Program-made: the position numbers and the translations under genes
Notes under the pieces: model-generated
The model's input: only the letters and a program-made list of their open reading frames with translations
Databases searched by the model: none
What the model was told of the DNA's origin: nothing
Assembly (NCBI GenBank): GCA_949285075.1
Contig: CASDXF010000004.1
Coordinates: 30,879 to 94,878 of the forward strand
DNA length: 64,000 nucleotides
Direction of reading: 5' to 3'
Source of the DNA: an uncultured Bacteroides sp.
GTDB taxonomy: Bacteria; Bacteroidota; Bacteroidia; Bacteroidales; Bacteroidaceae
In this document: positions 55,484 to 63,759 of the stretch, in pieces
Position numbering within the stretch: position 1 is the first letter of the stretch
How the letters are laid out: each line of letters opens with the position of its first letter

Positions 55484-56546
55484 GTTAGCGATATTGTTTC
55501 TTACATTATTTCTTGCGATATTGCCAATGACATCGCAAGCGGGTTCTCTAAAGGAAAAACAAGACGACAGCAGATATCTTGCCGGAGCGGTTCCGGTAGT
55601 GGATGGAAAGGTCGTGTTCTCCAAAGAGTTTCAAGTAGAAGGAATGACTCAGGATCAGGTCTATGATATCATATTGAACTGGATGACCGAACGGTTAAAG
55701 AAAAACGATAATACGGACAGCCGGGTTGTCTTTACGGATAAACCGAAAGGCGTTATTGCGGGAGTGGGCGAAGAATGGATAGTGTTCAAGTCCAAACCGT
55801 TGATGTTAGACCGTACGCTAATCAATTATCAGCTTACAGCCACTTGCAAGGATAATGGATGCCTTATCGAGGTAGAGAAGATTCGCTATACTTATCAGGA
55901 GAATCTGAAATATACCGCCGAAGAGTGGATTACTGATGAATATGCGCTGAATAAAGAGCAGACTAAGTTGGTACGCAGACAGGCTAAGTGGCGTAGGAAA
56001 ACCGTAGACTTCGCAGATGATATGTTCTATGATGTGGCTGTTGCGTTTGGTATGCCGGATATGCGAGAAGAGGCTCAGAAGAAAAAAGCCGAGAAGGAAA
56101 AGCCTGTAGTAGCTATAGCGGCTGAGGAAGGTCCGATAGTCATAGGGCAAGGTGCGCAAGTGAAATCAGGAGGTGAGAAGACCGTTGATGGATACACTGT
56201 TGTGGATGCAAAACAGGTTCCAAGCGAGGTATATGAATTGTTGAATAACTGTAAACTGGTGATTTCTATTGGAAAGGATGAGTTCAACATGACGAACATC
56301 ACGGCCAACGAGGGTGGAGCCATAGGAAAACTTTCCGGAAAGACGGTGGCCTACTGTACGCTTTCGGCTGACCAGAGCCACGACGCGATGGATAAAGCGA
56401 CCAACTATACGCTGAAGCTGTACGCTCCGGACGAGACGACTCCTAAAGTAATTATCGAATGCAAGAAGTTAGACTCGCAATCGGCTCAGGACGGACAGCC
56501 GCACACTTATGTGGGAGAGGTAGTTAAGCTCTTAATAAAAGAATAA
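55476..56546 (+). CDS. Secreted DUF4468 protein
   Basis: 356 residues. Signal MNKLAILFLTLFLAILPMTSQA; residues about 35-180 match DUF4468 (VVFSKEFQVEGMTQDQVYDIILNWMTERL). The C-terminal part (about 225-350) is a second domain of unknown type. Third-position GC rises sharply near 56275, at the start of that second domain. Function unknown; coupled to the upstream hydrolase gene. Confidence 0.85.
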   Translation: MNKLAILFLTLFLAILPMTSQAGSLKEKQDDSRYLAGAVPVVDGKVVFSKEFQVEGMTQDQVYDIILNWMTERLKKNDNTDSRVVFTDKPKGVIAGVGEEWIVFKSKPLMLDRTLINYQLTATCKDNGCLIEVEKIRYTYQENLKYTAEEWITDEYALNKEQTKLVRRQAKWRRKTVDFADDMFYDVAVAFGMPDMREEAQKKKAEKEKPVVAIAAEEGPIVIGQGAQVKSGGEKTVDGYTVVDAKQVPSEVYELLNNCKLVISIGKDEFNMTNITANEGGAIGKLSGKTVAYCTLSADQSHDAMDKATNYTLKLYAPDETTPKVIIECKKLDSQSAQDGQPHTYVGEVVKLLIKE

Positions 56547-56580
56547 AGAGTGCTCCTATAGGGCAATTCTGGTAATGAAA

Positions 56581-56642
56581 TAAGATGGCGAAAGGCGAAT
56601 AACGGATTTCATCTGGATTGGCTTTTTGCCATCTTGTATTTT
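56581..56642 (+). terminator. Terminator after the DUF4468 gene
   Basis: AAGATGGC-AAA-GC (from 56582) pairs with GC-TTTTGCCATCTT (to 56635), followed by GTATTTTATT. Confidence 0.75.
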
Positions 56643-56679
56643 ATTCACTTCTAATCGATGAGACAGTAAACAAAAAGAT

Positions 56680-57057
56680 ATGAAAATTAAAGGTAAATTT
56701 GACCACTTCAACATCAACGTGACGAATCTGGAGCGCAGCATCGCTTTCTACGAAAAGGCGCTCGGGCTGAAAGAACATCATCGAAAGGAGTCCGCCGATG
56801 GCTCGTTCATCTTAGTCTACCTGACCGACGACGAGACGGATTTTCTTTTGGAGCTGACATGGCTGAAAGACCACACGGCCCCGTACGAACTGGGAGAAAA
56901 CGAGAGTCATTTATGCTTCCGTGTCGCGGGGGATTACGAGGCGGCCCGCCAATACCATAAGGATATGGACTGCGTTTGCTTCGAGAATCACGAAATGGGA
57001 CTCTACTTCATTAACGACCCGGACGATTACTGGATTGAGATACTTCCCGCACGATAA
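56680..57057 (+). CDS. VOC family (glyoxalase-like) protein
   Basis: 125 residues. FDHFNINVTNLERSIAFYEKALG and the tail NHEMGLYFINDPDDYWIEILPAR are typical of lactoylglutathione lyase-like VOC proteins, with the metal His and Glu residues in place (H9, E122 region). It may detoxify methylglyoxal, but many VOC proteins have other substrates. Single gene with terminators on both sides. Confidence 0.88.
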   Translation: MKIKGKFDHFNINVTNLERSIAFYEKALGLKEHHRKESADGSFILVYLTDDETDFLLELTWLKDHTAPYELGENESHLCFRVAGDYEAARQYHKDMDCVCFENHEMGLYFINDPDDYWIEILPAR

Positions 57058-57079
57058 ACGTGCATAGCGTGAGAAAAGA

Positions 57080-57140
57080 CGGCGTAGCGTCAGGAGGGCA
57101 CGAATGCTAATCTTGCCTTCCTGACGCTACGCTTTTTTAT
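57080..57140 (+). terminator. Terminator after the VOC gene
   Basis: GCGTAGCGTCAGGAGGGCA (57082-57100) pairs with TGCCTTCCTGACGCTACGC (57114-57132), one mismatch, followed by six T. Confidence 0.92.
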
Positions 57141-57394
57141 TCGTCTGCCATTTTATTTGTATTTCCGCAGTCTGTGACTGCGATTATATACATGTTGTGC
57201 AAAAAGGAGAACAACTGGTCTGTGGTAAAATGTGTAATATACTAATAAATAATATAATAATATACGAAAACAGGAAACTTTACCTCAATTAATACATTAT
57301 AAATTATCCAAGTTCGATATTTTATTTCCAATGCAAAGAAAAATATTTTCCTTAATTTACGACTAATATGCGTTCGCCGTACTTAAATATGCGC
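57141..57394. other. AT-rich gene-free stretch upstream of the cobalamin riboswitch
   Basis: About 250 bases without a coding frame. Bases 57220-57370 are very AT-rich (runs such as AATAATATAATAATATA). This could be an upstream activating region for the nrdD promoter; no specific operator was recognised. Confidence 0.5.
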
Positions 57395-57402
57395 TATCTT
57401 TG
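57395..57402 (+). promoter_or_regulatory. -7 promoter element for the nrdD-nrdG transcript
   Basis: TATCTTTG, exact TAnnTTTG match, placed just before the riboswitch so that transcription would begin near 57409. A TTCG about 20 bp upstream is a poor -33. Confidence 0.65.
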
Positions 57403-57408
57403 CGGCGT

Positions 57409-57580
57409 GTTTCGGTCGTCGGGCGTTCAACCCGAGGGAACACCGTGTAAATCGGTGACAGTACCCGCTGCTGTGATTTCCGCAGAAGCCGCACATCATG
57501 TCACTGCGCCCGGCACACGCAAGGCGCGGGAAGGCGATGCGGGGGAGGAATAAGTCAGAAGACCTGCCGGAACCGCTAAC
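57409..57580 (+). promoter_or_regulatory. Cobalamin riboswitch
   Basis: The conserved cobalamin elements appear in order: GGGAACACCGTGTAAATC (57436-57453), GGTGACAGTACCCGCTGCTG, the B12-box relative TGTCACTG (57499-57506), GGGAAGGCGATGCGGGGG (57528-57545) and AGTCAGAAGACCTGCC (57553-57568). The span is about 170 nt, normal for the class, and it ends about 45 bp before nrdD. The DNA is open in the nrdD frame but should be untranslated leader. High adenosyl- or methylcobalamin is expected to lower nrdD expression. Confidence 0.95.
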
Positions 57581-57620
57581 GGATTTATTAACTACAAAAA
57601 AACTTTCGGGAGTTAAAGTT

Positions 57621-60008
57621 ATGAACTATGCGGAAATGCACGTCATTAAACGTGACGGAAAGAGAGAGGACTTCTCTATCAACAAAATCAAGAACGCCAT
57701 CAACAAGGCATTCGCAGCGACCGGCATCGAGGATGAGCAGCGGCTAATCGCCGAAATTACAATGGATGTCGTTAGCCAGTTTACTTCACCCGACATGACG
57801 GTGGAGGAGATTCAGGACTTGGTGGAAAAGGAACTAATGAAGGCGAGGCCGGAGGTAGCCAAGAAGTACATCATCTACCGGGAATGGCGAAACACGGAGC
57901 GTGACAAGAAGACCCGGATGAAGCGGGTGATGGACGGCATCGTGGCCATAGACCGGAATGACGTGAACCTGAGCAACGCCAACATGAGCAGCCACACGCC
58001 CGCGGGACAGATGATGACGTTCGCCTCGGAAGTCACCAAAGACTATACATATAAGTATCTGCTTCCTAAACGGTTCGCGGAAGCGCATCTGTTGGGGGAC
58101 ATACACATTCACGACCTCGACTATTATCCTACCAAGACAACCACCTGCATACAGTATGATCTCGATGACCTGTTCGAACGGGGATTCCGCACCAAGAACG
58201 GAAGTATACGCACGCCACAGAGCATACAGAGCTACGCCACTTTAGCGACCATCGTATTCCAAACCAACCAGAACGAACAGCACGGCGGACAAGCCATTCC
58301 CGCCTTCGACTTCTTCATGGCGAAGGGAGTGGCGAAGTCCTTCCGCAAGCATACGGCCGCGCTCATCTGCTTCCACATGGAAATGGAAACGGGAGAACGG
58401 ATGGACGAGAAGGCGATACGGACATTGGTAGAGGAACACCTCTCCTCCATAAAGCCGAGCGAGACGGAACGGGAGACGCTGCGCATCGCCCTGATGGCCT
58501 TGCGGATTCGACTCGACAAGGAACGGTTAGGCCGCATCGTGGAGAAGGCTTACCAACAGACGCAGAAGGACACGCACCAAGCGATGGAGGGATTTATCCA
58601 CAATCTGAACACGATGCACTCCCGGGGCGGAAATCAGGTGGTGTTCAGCTCGATAAACTACGGCACGGACACCTCCGCCGAGGGACGCATGGTGATGGAG
58701 GAACTGTTGAAGGCCACGATGGAGGGCTTGGGAAAGCAGGGAGAAGTCCCCGTATTCCCCATTCAGATATTCAAGGTGAAGGATGGAGTGTCTTTCTCGG
58801 AGAAGGACTACGAGAAAGCGATGAAGGTGAAAAGCGTAGAGGCGGCGATGCGGGAACAGTATGAAGCGCCGAACTTCGACCTGCTGCTGAAGGCCTGCCA
58901 GACCACGGCCAAAGCGTTGTTCCCGAACTTCATGTTCCTCGACGCGCCGTTCAACCGGAACGAGAAATGGAACGCGAACGACCCCAAAAGATACGTTTAC
59001 GAACTGGCCACGATGGGATGCCGGACACGGGTGTACGAGAATGTGAACGGGGAGAAGTCCTCTTTAGGCCGAGGCAACTTGTCGTTCACCACACTGAATA
59101 TGCCACGGTTGGCCATCGAAGCCCGAATCAAGGCGGAGAGCCTCGCCGGAACAGAGGGCAAGGCCGTGGAGCAGAAGGCCAAAGAGCTTTTCTTGGAGTC
59201 GGTGCACGAGATGGCGGTTCTGGTGGCCGACCAACTTTATGAGCGGTACCGGTATCAGCGCACGGCCTTAGCCCGGCAGTTCCCGTTCATGATGGGGAAC
59301 AACGTATGGAAAGGCGGAGGCGCGTTGGAGCCGAACGAGCAGATGGGCGACGTGCTGCGCAGCGGAACGTTGGGCTTCGGCTTCATCGGCGGGCACAACG
59401 CGATGGTGGCCCTCTACGGCGAGGGGCACGGACACTGCCAACGGGCGTGGGACACGCTGTACGAGGCGGTGATGGAGATGAACAAGGTGGCCGACGAGTA
59501 CAAGGCCAAATACGGGCTCAACTACTCGGTGCTCGCTACGCCGGCCGAGGGGCTGTCCGGACGCTTCACGAAGATGGACCGCAAGAAGTACGGCGAGATA
59601 AAGGGAGTGACCGACCGGGAATACTACGTCAACTCGTTCCACGTGGACGTGAAGGAGCCGATAGGGATTGTCGAGAAAATCCGGCGGGAGGCCCCGTTCC
59701 ACGCCATCACCCGAGGGGGACACATCACCTACGTGGAACTGGACGGGGAGGCGCAGAAGAACGTGAGGGCCATCGTCAAGATAGTCAAGGTGATGCACGA
59801 CGAGGGCATTGGCTACGGCTCCATCAACCATCCGGTAGACACGTGCGAGGAGTGCGGCTACAAGGGAGTCATCCTCGACAAGTGTCCCGTATGCCAAAGC
59901 GAGCATATCCTGAGAATGCGCCGCATCACCGGTTACCTGACGGGCAACCTCAGCTCGTGGAACTCGGCTAAAAGGGCGGAAGAGAGAGACAGGGTCAAGC
60001 ATCGGTAA
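57621..60008 (+). CDS. nrdD: Anaerobic (class III) ribonucleoside-triphosphate reductase
   Basis: 795 residues from the ATG at 57621. An N-terminal ATP-cone (VIKRDGKREDFSINKIKNAINKAF), the barrel with THSRGGNQVVFSSINYGTD-like core (MHSRGG), two CxxC pairs binding zinc (CEECGYKG and CPVCQ) and RITGYLTG with Gly771 as the likely radical glycine. It reduces NTPs to dNTPs without oxygen. It is under the cobalamin riboswitch and followed by its activase gene. Confidence 0.96.
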   Translation: MNYAEMHVIKRDGKREDFSINKIKNAINKAFAATGIEDEQRLIAEITMDVVSQFTSPDMTVEEIQDLVEKELMKARPEVAKKYIIYREWRNTERDKKTRMKRVMDGIVAIDRNDVNLSNANMSSHTPAGQMMTFASEVTKDYTYKYLLPKRFAEAHLLGDIHIHDLDYYPTKTTTCIQYDLDDLFERGFRTKNGSIRTPQSIQSYATLATIVFQTNQNEQHGGQAIPAFDFFMAKGVAKSFRKHTAALICFHMEMETGERMDEKAIRTLVEEHLSSIKPSETERETLRIALMALRIRLDKERLGRIVEKAYQQTQKDTHQAMEGFIHNLNTMHSRGGNQVVFSSINYGTDTSAEGRMVMEELLKATMEGLGKQGEVPVFPIQIFKVKDGVSFSEKDYEKAMKVKSVEAAMREQYEAPNFDLLLKACQTTAKALFPNFMFLDAPFNRNEKWNANDPKRYVYELATMGCRTRVYENVNGEKSSLGRGNLSFTTLNMPRLAIEARIKAESLAGTEGKAVEQKAKELFLESVHEMAVLVADQLYERYRYQRTALARQFPFMMGNNVWKGGGALEPNEQMGDVLRSGTLGFGFIGGHNAMVALYGEGHGHCQRAWDTLYEAVMEMNKVADEYKAKYGLNYSVLATPAEGLSGRFTKMDRKKYGEIKGVTDREYYVNSFHVDVKEPIGIVEKIRREAPFHAITRGGHITYVELDGEAQKNVRAIVKIVKVMHDEGIGYGSINHPVDTCEECGYKGVILDKCPVCQSEHILRMRRITGYLTGNLSSWNSAKRAEERDRVKHR

Positions 60009-60029
60009 GCGGAATAGCGACGACGGTTC

Positions 60030-60512
60030 ATGAATCTGTTAGGCGTTTATCCCGAGACTATCGTCGACGGCGAGGGCATACGTTACGCCATCTATTTGGC
60101 CGGATGCGCCCACCATTGCCCCGGTTGCCACAATCCTGAAAGTTGGAATCCGAAGGCAGGCGAACCGTTGACGGAGGAGCGTGTGGAGAGAATCATTAGC
60201 GAGATTAGAGAAAACCCGCTGTTGGACGGAGTGACGTTCTCCGGGGGAGACCCGTTTTTCTATCCCGAGGCGTTCCTCGCCCTCGTCCAGAGGATAAAGG
60301 AAGAGACCCGCATGAACGTGTGGTGCTACACCGGATATACCTATGAGGAAATTCTGGAGCGGCCGGATTTGGCCGCTATTCTTCCTTACATCGACGTGTT
60401 GGTGGACGGGCGGTTCGAGAGGGAACGGTTCTCGCCTCACTTGAAGTTTAGAGGAAGTGCGAATCAGCGCATACTGCGCCTAGAGAAAGGCCTGTTGAGG
60501 AAATCGGATTGA
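60030..60512 (+). CDS. nrdG: Anaerobic ribonucleotide reductase activating protein
   Basis: 160 residues. CAHHCPGC (26-33) is the CxxxCxxC radical-SAM cluster motif, [15 protein letters not shown] and [11 protein letters not shown] follow as in NrdG. It generates the glycyl radical on NrdD. It starts 21 bp after nrdD and shares its riboswitch. Confidence 0.96.
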   Translation: MNLLGVYPETIVDGEGIRYAIYLAGCAHHCPGCHNPESWNPKAGEPLTEERVERIISEIRENPLLDGVTFSGGDPFFYPEAFLALVQRIKEETRMNVWCYTGYTYEEILERPDLAAILPYIDVLVDGRFERERFSPHLKFRGSANQRILRLEKGLLRKSD

Positions 60513-60552
60513 CTTTCAGGAAAGATAAGCGTACGCATGGTTGGGCGAGCCG

Positions 60553-61437
60553 TCAGAAATCTTTCAGCATTCTTTTCTCCCTTTCTAGATCTGTAATGTC
60601 TAGTTTAGGAGAAGGAACGCTGCATGTTTTGATGTAGTCACCCTCTTGGCAAGTGTAGTTATAGTACGCTTCTAGTTCAGGAGTCAGTTCGTTTTTTGAC
60701 ACTAGACTGCCTTCCATCTTCAGAAACTCGTCTACGTTCGTACTGTCCGACAATTTCGCCAATACGATGCGCCGGGCTATAGGATTGTGGTTGTAGTCGA
60801 GGCAGAGGTATAGGCCCTTCAGCATGCTTGGGAATTCATAGTGAGGAAGTTGCAGATAGATGGTGACCGGAGCGAACTGCGGCTCGTCTCTCTCGTTGAA
60901 CATCAGGTACGAATTCTGATGGTTACTGATGATTCCGCTTCCCCAGTGCACGGAGTTGTAAGCGCTAATCATCCCTACCTTCACATACTCGCCGCTTTCG
61001 GCGGGACAGATGAGGTAAGGCTCTATTTTCAGGCTATCGGTAGAGGAAGAGAGGCTGTAACTGAGATAGGTTCCGGCGTAGTTTGCCGCATCCTGTACGG
61101 AGGCTTTCATCTCCTTCCCCAACAGTTTAATCAAGGGGTTTCCATTCTCGTTTTCAGCTGATTGTTCCGGCTCCATTTCAAGCAGCAGTAGGCGCATCGA
61201 TTCGATGTTGTTCAGCAACCGTTTTTTCGAGACGTTATTTACTAAGGCTAGCGCCTCGTCCAGCGCCTCGTCTGCCGTGTGCGTTCTTATCAGGTTGATG
61301 TAGGCCGGCAATACGCTCGAATATAATGCCGACAGCACGCTAGGGGCCATGTCTATCCGGTCGGCTATTTCTTTCATTTTTACCCCGTTGTTGCGCAGGT
61401 ATTCTATTCTTTTATATATCTCTGTTAGCTCGTCCAT
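60553..61437 (-). CDS. HTH protein with unidentified C-terminal domain
   Basis: 294 residues, no signal or membrane helix. Residues about 8-48 look like a helix-turn-helix (RIEYLRNNGVKMKEIADRIDMAPSVLSALYSSVL). The rest is a helical middle (about 50-125) and a beta-rich C-terminal part with SGEYVKVGMISAYNSVHWGSGIISN and ITIYLQLPHYEF-like strands that I cannot place. It is divergent from phnX-phnW, so regulation of phosphonate use is possible but unproven. A -7-like TTCCTTTG lies on its strand at 61472-61479. Confidence 0.75.
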   Translation of the reverse strand: MDELTEIYKRIEYLRNNGVKMKEIADRIDMAPSVLSALYSSVLPAYINLIRTHTADEALDEALALVNNVSKKRLLNNIESMRLLLLEMEPEQSAENENGNPLIKLLGKEMKASVQDAANYAGTYLSYSLSSSTDSLKIEPYLICPAESGEYVKVGMISAYNSVHWGSGIISNHQNSYLMFNERDEPQFAPVTIYLQLPHYEFPSMLKGLYLCLDYNHNPIARRIVLAKLSDSTNVDEFLKMEGSLVSKNELTPELEAYYNYTCQEGDYIKTCSVPSPKLDITDLEREKRMLKDF

Positions 61438-61572
61438 AACACTGTTGCGCCGTTAAATGATTTTATTGTTGCAAAGGAATGACTGTTATGTTGCGTTATC
61501 GTTTCATGAATGTTACATTAATATTTCATGAGTCTTTGGGGTGGAATGTGTGTTATGATTTATCGGAATTCA

Positions 61573-61603
61573 TTGTTTTCGTTTCCGGCGGCTCTTACCT
61601 TCG
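61573..61603 (+). promoter_or_regulatory. Promoter of the phnX-phnW operon
   Basis: TTG (61573-61575), 20 bp, TACCTTCG (61596-61603), one mismatch from TAnnTTTG. An inverted repeat GTTTCCG (61581-61587) and CGGAAAC (61607-61613) surrounds the -7 box and could be an operator. The leader would be about 170 nt. Confidence 0.55.
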
Positions 61604-61626
61604 CGTCGGAAACAAGAAAGAACGTG

Positions 61627-61785
61627 ATGAATTTCAAGGAGAACCGTTGGTCATTGATACCGAAAGGAACTGTTGAACCGAAGAGAGTAGGTCGCCAGAA
61701 ATTCATTCTTGTCTCCATTACGGCCGCCCTCTCTTTGGTTCTTTTAACGACAAATGAGTTTAACTATAATATAGAGCAAGAATGA
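61627..61785 (+). CDS. Possible 52-residue membrane peptide before phnX
   Basis: The ATG at 61627 lies about 17 bp after the predicted transcription start. It encodes a basic stretch (KGTVEPKRVGRQK) and one hydrophobic segment (FILVSITAALSLVLLTT), and its TGA overlaps the phnX ATG (ATGA), as coupled genes do. I know no relative. Codon use is not decisive; it may be leader sequence only. The rest of the 61438-61781 gap holds the promoter and inverted repeat. Confidence 0.3.
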   Translation: MNFKENRWSLIPKGTVEPKRVGRQKFILVSITAALSLVLLTTNEFNYNIEQE

Positions 61786-62579
61786 AGAAAATTGAATGTG
61801 TTATTTTCGACTGGGCCGGTACGGCCGTCGACTACGGATGCTTCGCCCCGGTAGTGGCTTTCGTGGAGAGCTTTCAGGAGATAGGCGTGCCCGTGACTCC
61901 CGCCGAGACTCGTGCCTACATGGGGCTGACTAAGGTAGAGGAGATTCGTGCGCTGTTCGGTTTAAAGCGCGTCAGCGAGTCGTTCCAAGCCAAGTACGGC
62001 CGTCCTTATAATGAGAATGATGTGCAGGGCCGCTACGAATCGTTTCAGCGGATACTGTTCGCTACACTGAAGAAATATACGGAACCCATCCCGGGAGTAG
62101 TCGCCACGGTAGACAAGCTGCGTTCCGCGGGCGTTAAGATAGGCTCCACTACGGGATATACCCGCCAGATGATGGACATCGTGATTCCGGCCGCCGAGGA
62201 GAAAGGCTATCGGGTGGACTACTGCGCCACCTCCGATCTGCTTCCCGCCGGAAGGCCCGCCCCCTATATGATTTTCGAGAACATGACGAAGCTTGCCGTT
62301 CCCTCGTTGGACGCAGTGGTGAAGGTTGGCGACACCATAGCCGACATCAAGGAGGGAGTGAGCGCGAAGGTGTGGAGCATAGGCGTGGTATTGGGCAGCA
62401 ACGAGCTTGCCCTGACCGAAGAGGAGACGAAGGCCATGCCCGCCGCCGAACTGGAAGCCCGCATGAAGGCGGTGGAGGAGCGTATGCTCGCCGCCGGAGC
62501 CCACTACGTGATTCGCGCGATGGACGAGCTTCCCGCGCTGATAGAGAAGATTAACGAGAGAATGAATCAAAACCTTTAA
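61782..62579 (+). CDS. phnX: Phosphonoacetaldehyde hydrolase
   Basis: 265 residues of the HAD family. FDWAGTAVDYGCFAP at 9-23 has the nucleophile Asp10 and the DxAGT form special to PhnX; MGLTKVEEIRAL at 47-58 holds Lys51, the Schiff-base residue; VKVGDTIADIKEG is HAD motif IV. It splits the C-P bond of phosphonoacetaldehyde to acetaldehyde and phosphate. phnW follows after 24 bp. Confidence 0.96.
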   Translation: MKKIECVIFDWAGTAVDYGCFAPVVAFVESFQEIGVPVTPAETRAYMGLTKVEEIRALFGLKRVSESFQAKYGRPYNENDVQGRYESFQRILFATLKKYTEPIPGVVATVDKLRSAGVKIGSTTGYTRQMMDIVIPAAEEKGYRVDYCATSDLLPAGRPAPYMIFENMTKLAVPSLDAVVKVGDTIADIKEGVSAKVWSIGVVLGSNELALTEEETKAMPAAELEARMKAVEERMLAAGAHYVIRAMDELPALIEKINERMNQNL

Positions 62580-62603
62580 TTTCCTATTAAAAGACAACAG
62601 AAC

Positions 62604-63692
62604 ATGAGACCATACTTACTCTTGACCCCGGGACCCCTTACCACCTCGGAGACTGTGAAAGAAGCCATGATGACCGACTGGTGCACATGGGACGAAGACT
62701 ATAACCTCGGTGTCGTGCAGGAGCTGCGCAAGGAATTGCTGAGCGTGGCCACCAAGCGTCCGGACAATTATACTACGGTGTTGCTTCAGGGCAGCGGCAC
62801 CTATTGCGTGGAGGCGGTGCTCGGCGCTTCCGTCAGCTCGAAAGACAAGTTGCTGATTTGCAGCAACGGAGCGTACGGCGACCGCATGGGCAACATCGCC
62901 GAGTACTATCACCTCAACTACGACATGTTGGCTTTCGAGGAGAATGAGCAAGTGTCCGTAGAGTACGTGGACGATTACCTTAGCAACAACGCTGACGTGA
63001 CGCACGTGGCGTTCGTACACTGCGAGACGACTACCGGCATCCTGAACCCCATTAAGGAACTGGCGCATATCGTCAAGATGCACGGCAAGAAGCTCATCGT
63101 CGACTGCATGAGCAGTTTCGGCGGTATACCTATCGACGTGGACGAACTGAGCATCGATTTCTTGATTAGCAGTTCGAACAAGTGTATTCAAGGCGTGCCG
63201 GGGTTCGGCTTCATCATCGCCCGTCGCAGCGAACTTGAGCGCTGCAAGGGAGTAGCCCGCTCGCTCTCTTTGGACATCTACGACCAGTGGGAGACGATGG
63301 AGAAAGGGCATGGCAAGTGGCGTTTCACTTCTCCCACCCATGTGGTGCGCGCCTTTAAACAAGCGCTGACGGAGTTGCTTGAGGAAGGCGGGGTAGAGGC
63401 CCGATACAAGCGTTATTGCGAGAACCACCGTGTATTGGTCGAGGGAATGCGTTCGCTCGGATTCAAGACGCTGTTGGATGACAGTATCCAGTCGCCTATT
63501 ATCACCTCTTTCCTTTATCCGCGTGAAGGGTTCGACTTTAAGGCCTTCTATCAGGCGTTGAAGAACAAAGGCTTTGTCATCTATCCGGGCAAGATTTCTA
63601 AGGCGGACACTTTCCGCATCGGCAATATCGGTGATGTTCATCCTGACGATTTCCGCCGCTTGGTAGAGGCTGTTCGGGAAACCAGATTCTAA
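62604..63692 (+). CDS. phnW: 2-Aminoethylphosphonate-pyruvate transaminase
   Basis: 362 residues. [28 protein letters not shown] opens the protein as usual, [35 protein letters not shown] contains the PLP Lys. It converts 2-aminoethylphosphonate and pyruvate to phosphonoacetaldehyde and alanine, the step before PhnX. Together the two genes give phosphate from the commonest natural phosphonate. No transporter gene is visible. Confidence 0.97.
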   Translation: MRPYLLLTPGPLTTSETVKEAMMTDWCTWDEDYNLGVVQELRKELLSVATKRPDNYTTVLLQGSGTYCVEAVLGASVSSKDKLLICSNGAYGDRMGNIAEYYHLNYDMLAFEENEQVSVEYVDDYLSNNADVTHVAFVHCETTTGILNPIKELAHIVKMHGKKLIVDCMSSFGGIPIDVDELSIDFLISSSNKCIQGVPGFGFIIARRSELERCKGVARSLSLDIYDQWETMEKGHGKWRFTSPTHVVRAFKQALTELLEEGGVEARYKRYCENHRVLVEGMRSLGFKTLLDDSIQSPIITSFLYPREGFDFKAFYQALKNKGFVIYPGKISKADTFRIGNIGDVHPDDFRRLVEAVRETRF

Positions 63693-63701
63693 AACTTATT
63701 T

Positions 63702-63745
63702 TACACCCGGATGTGACTATGTAAAACATTCGGGTGTTTTTTATT
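63702..63745. terminator. Terminator between phnW and the Rpn-like gene
   Basis: CACCCGGATGT (from about 63704) pairs with ACATTCGGGTG (to 63737) with a G-T pair, followed by TTTTTTATT. It lies between convergent genes. Confidence 0.88.
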
Positions 63746-63759
63746 AATCTCCCTTTCGT

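Noticed and set aside
57498-57620. Extension of nrdD to an upstream ATG
   Set aside because: This stretch is the 3' half of the cobalamin riboswitch, and the ATP-cone begins right after the ATG at 57621.
62616-63641. A 341-codon minus-strand frame
   Set aside because: Antisense to phnW, with no domain and no promoter facing it.
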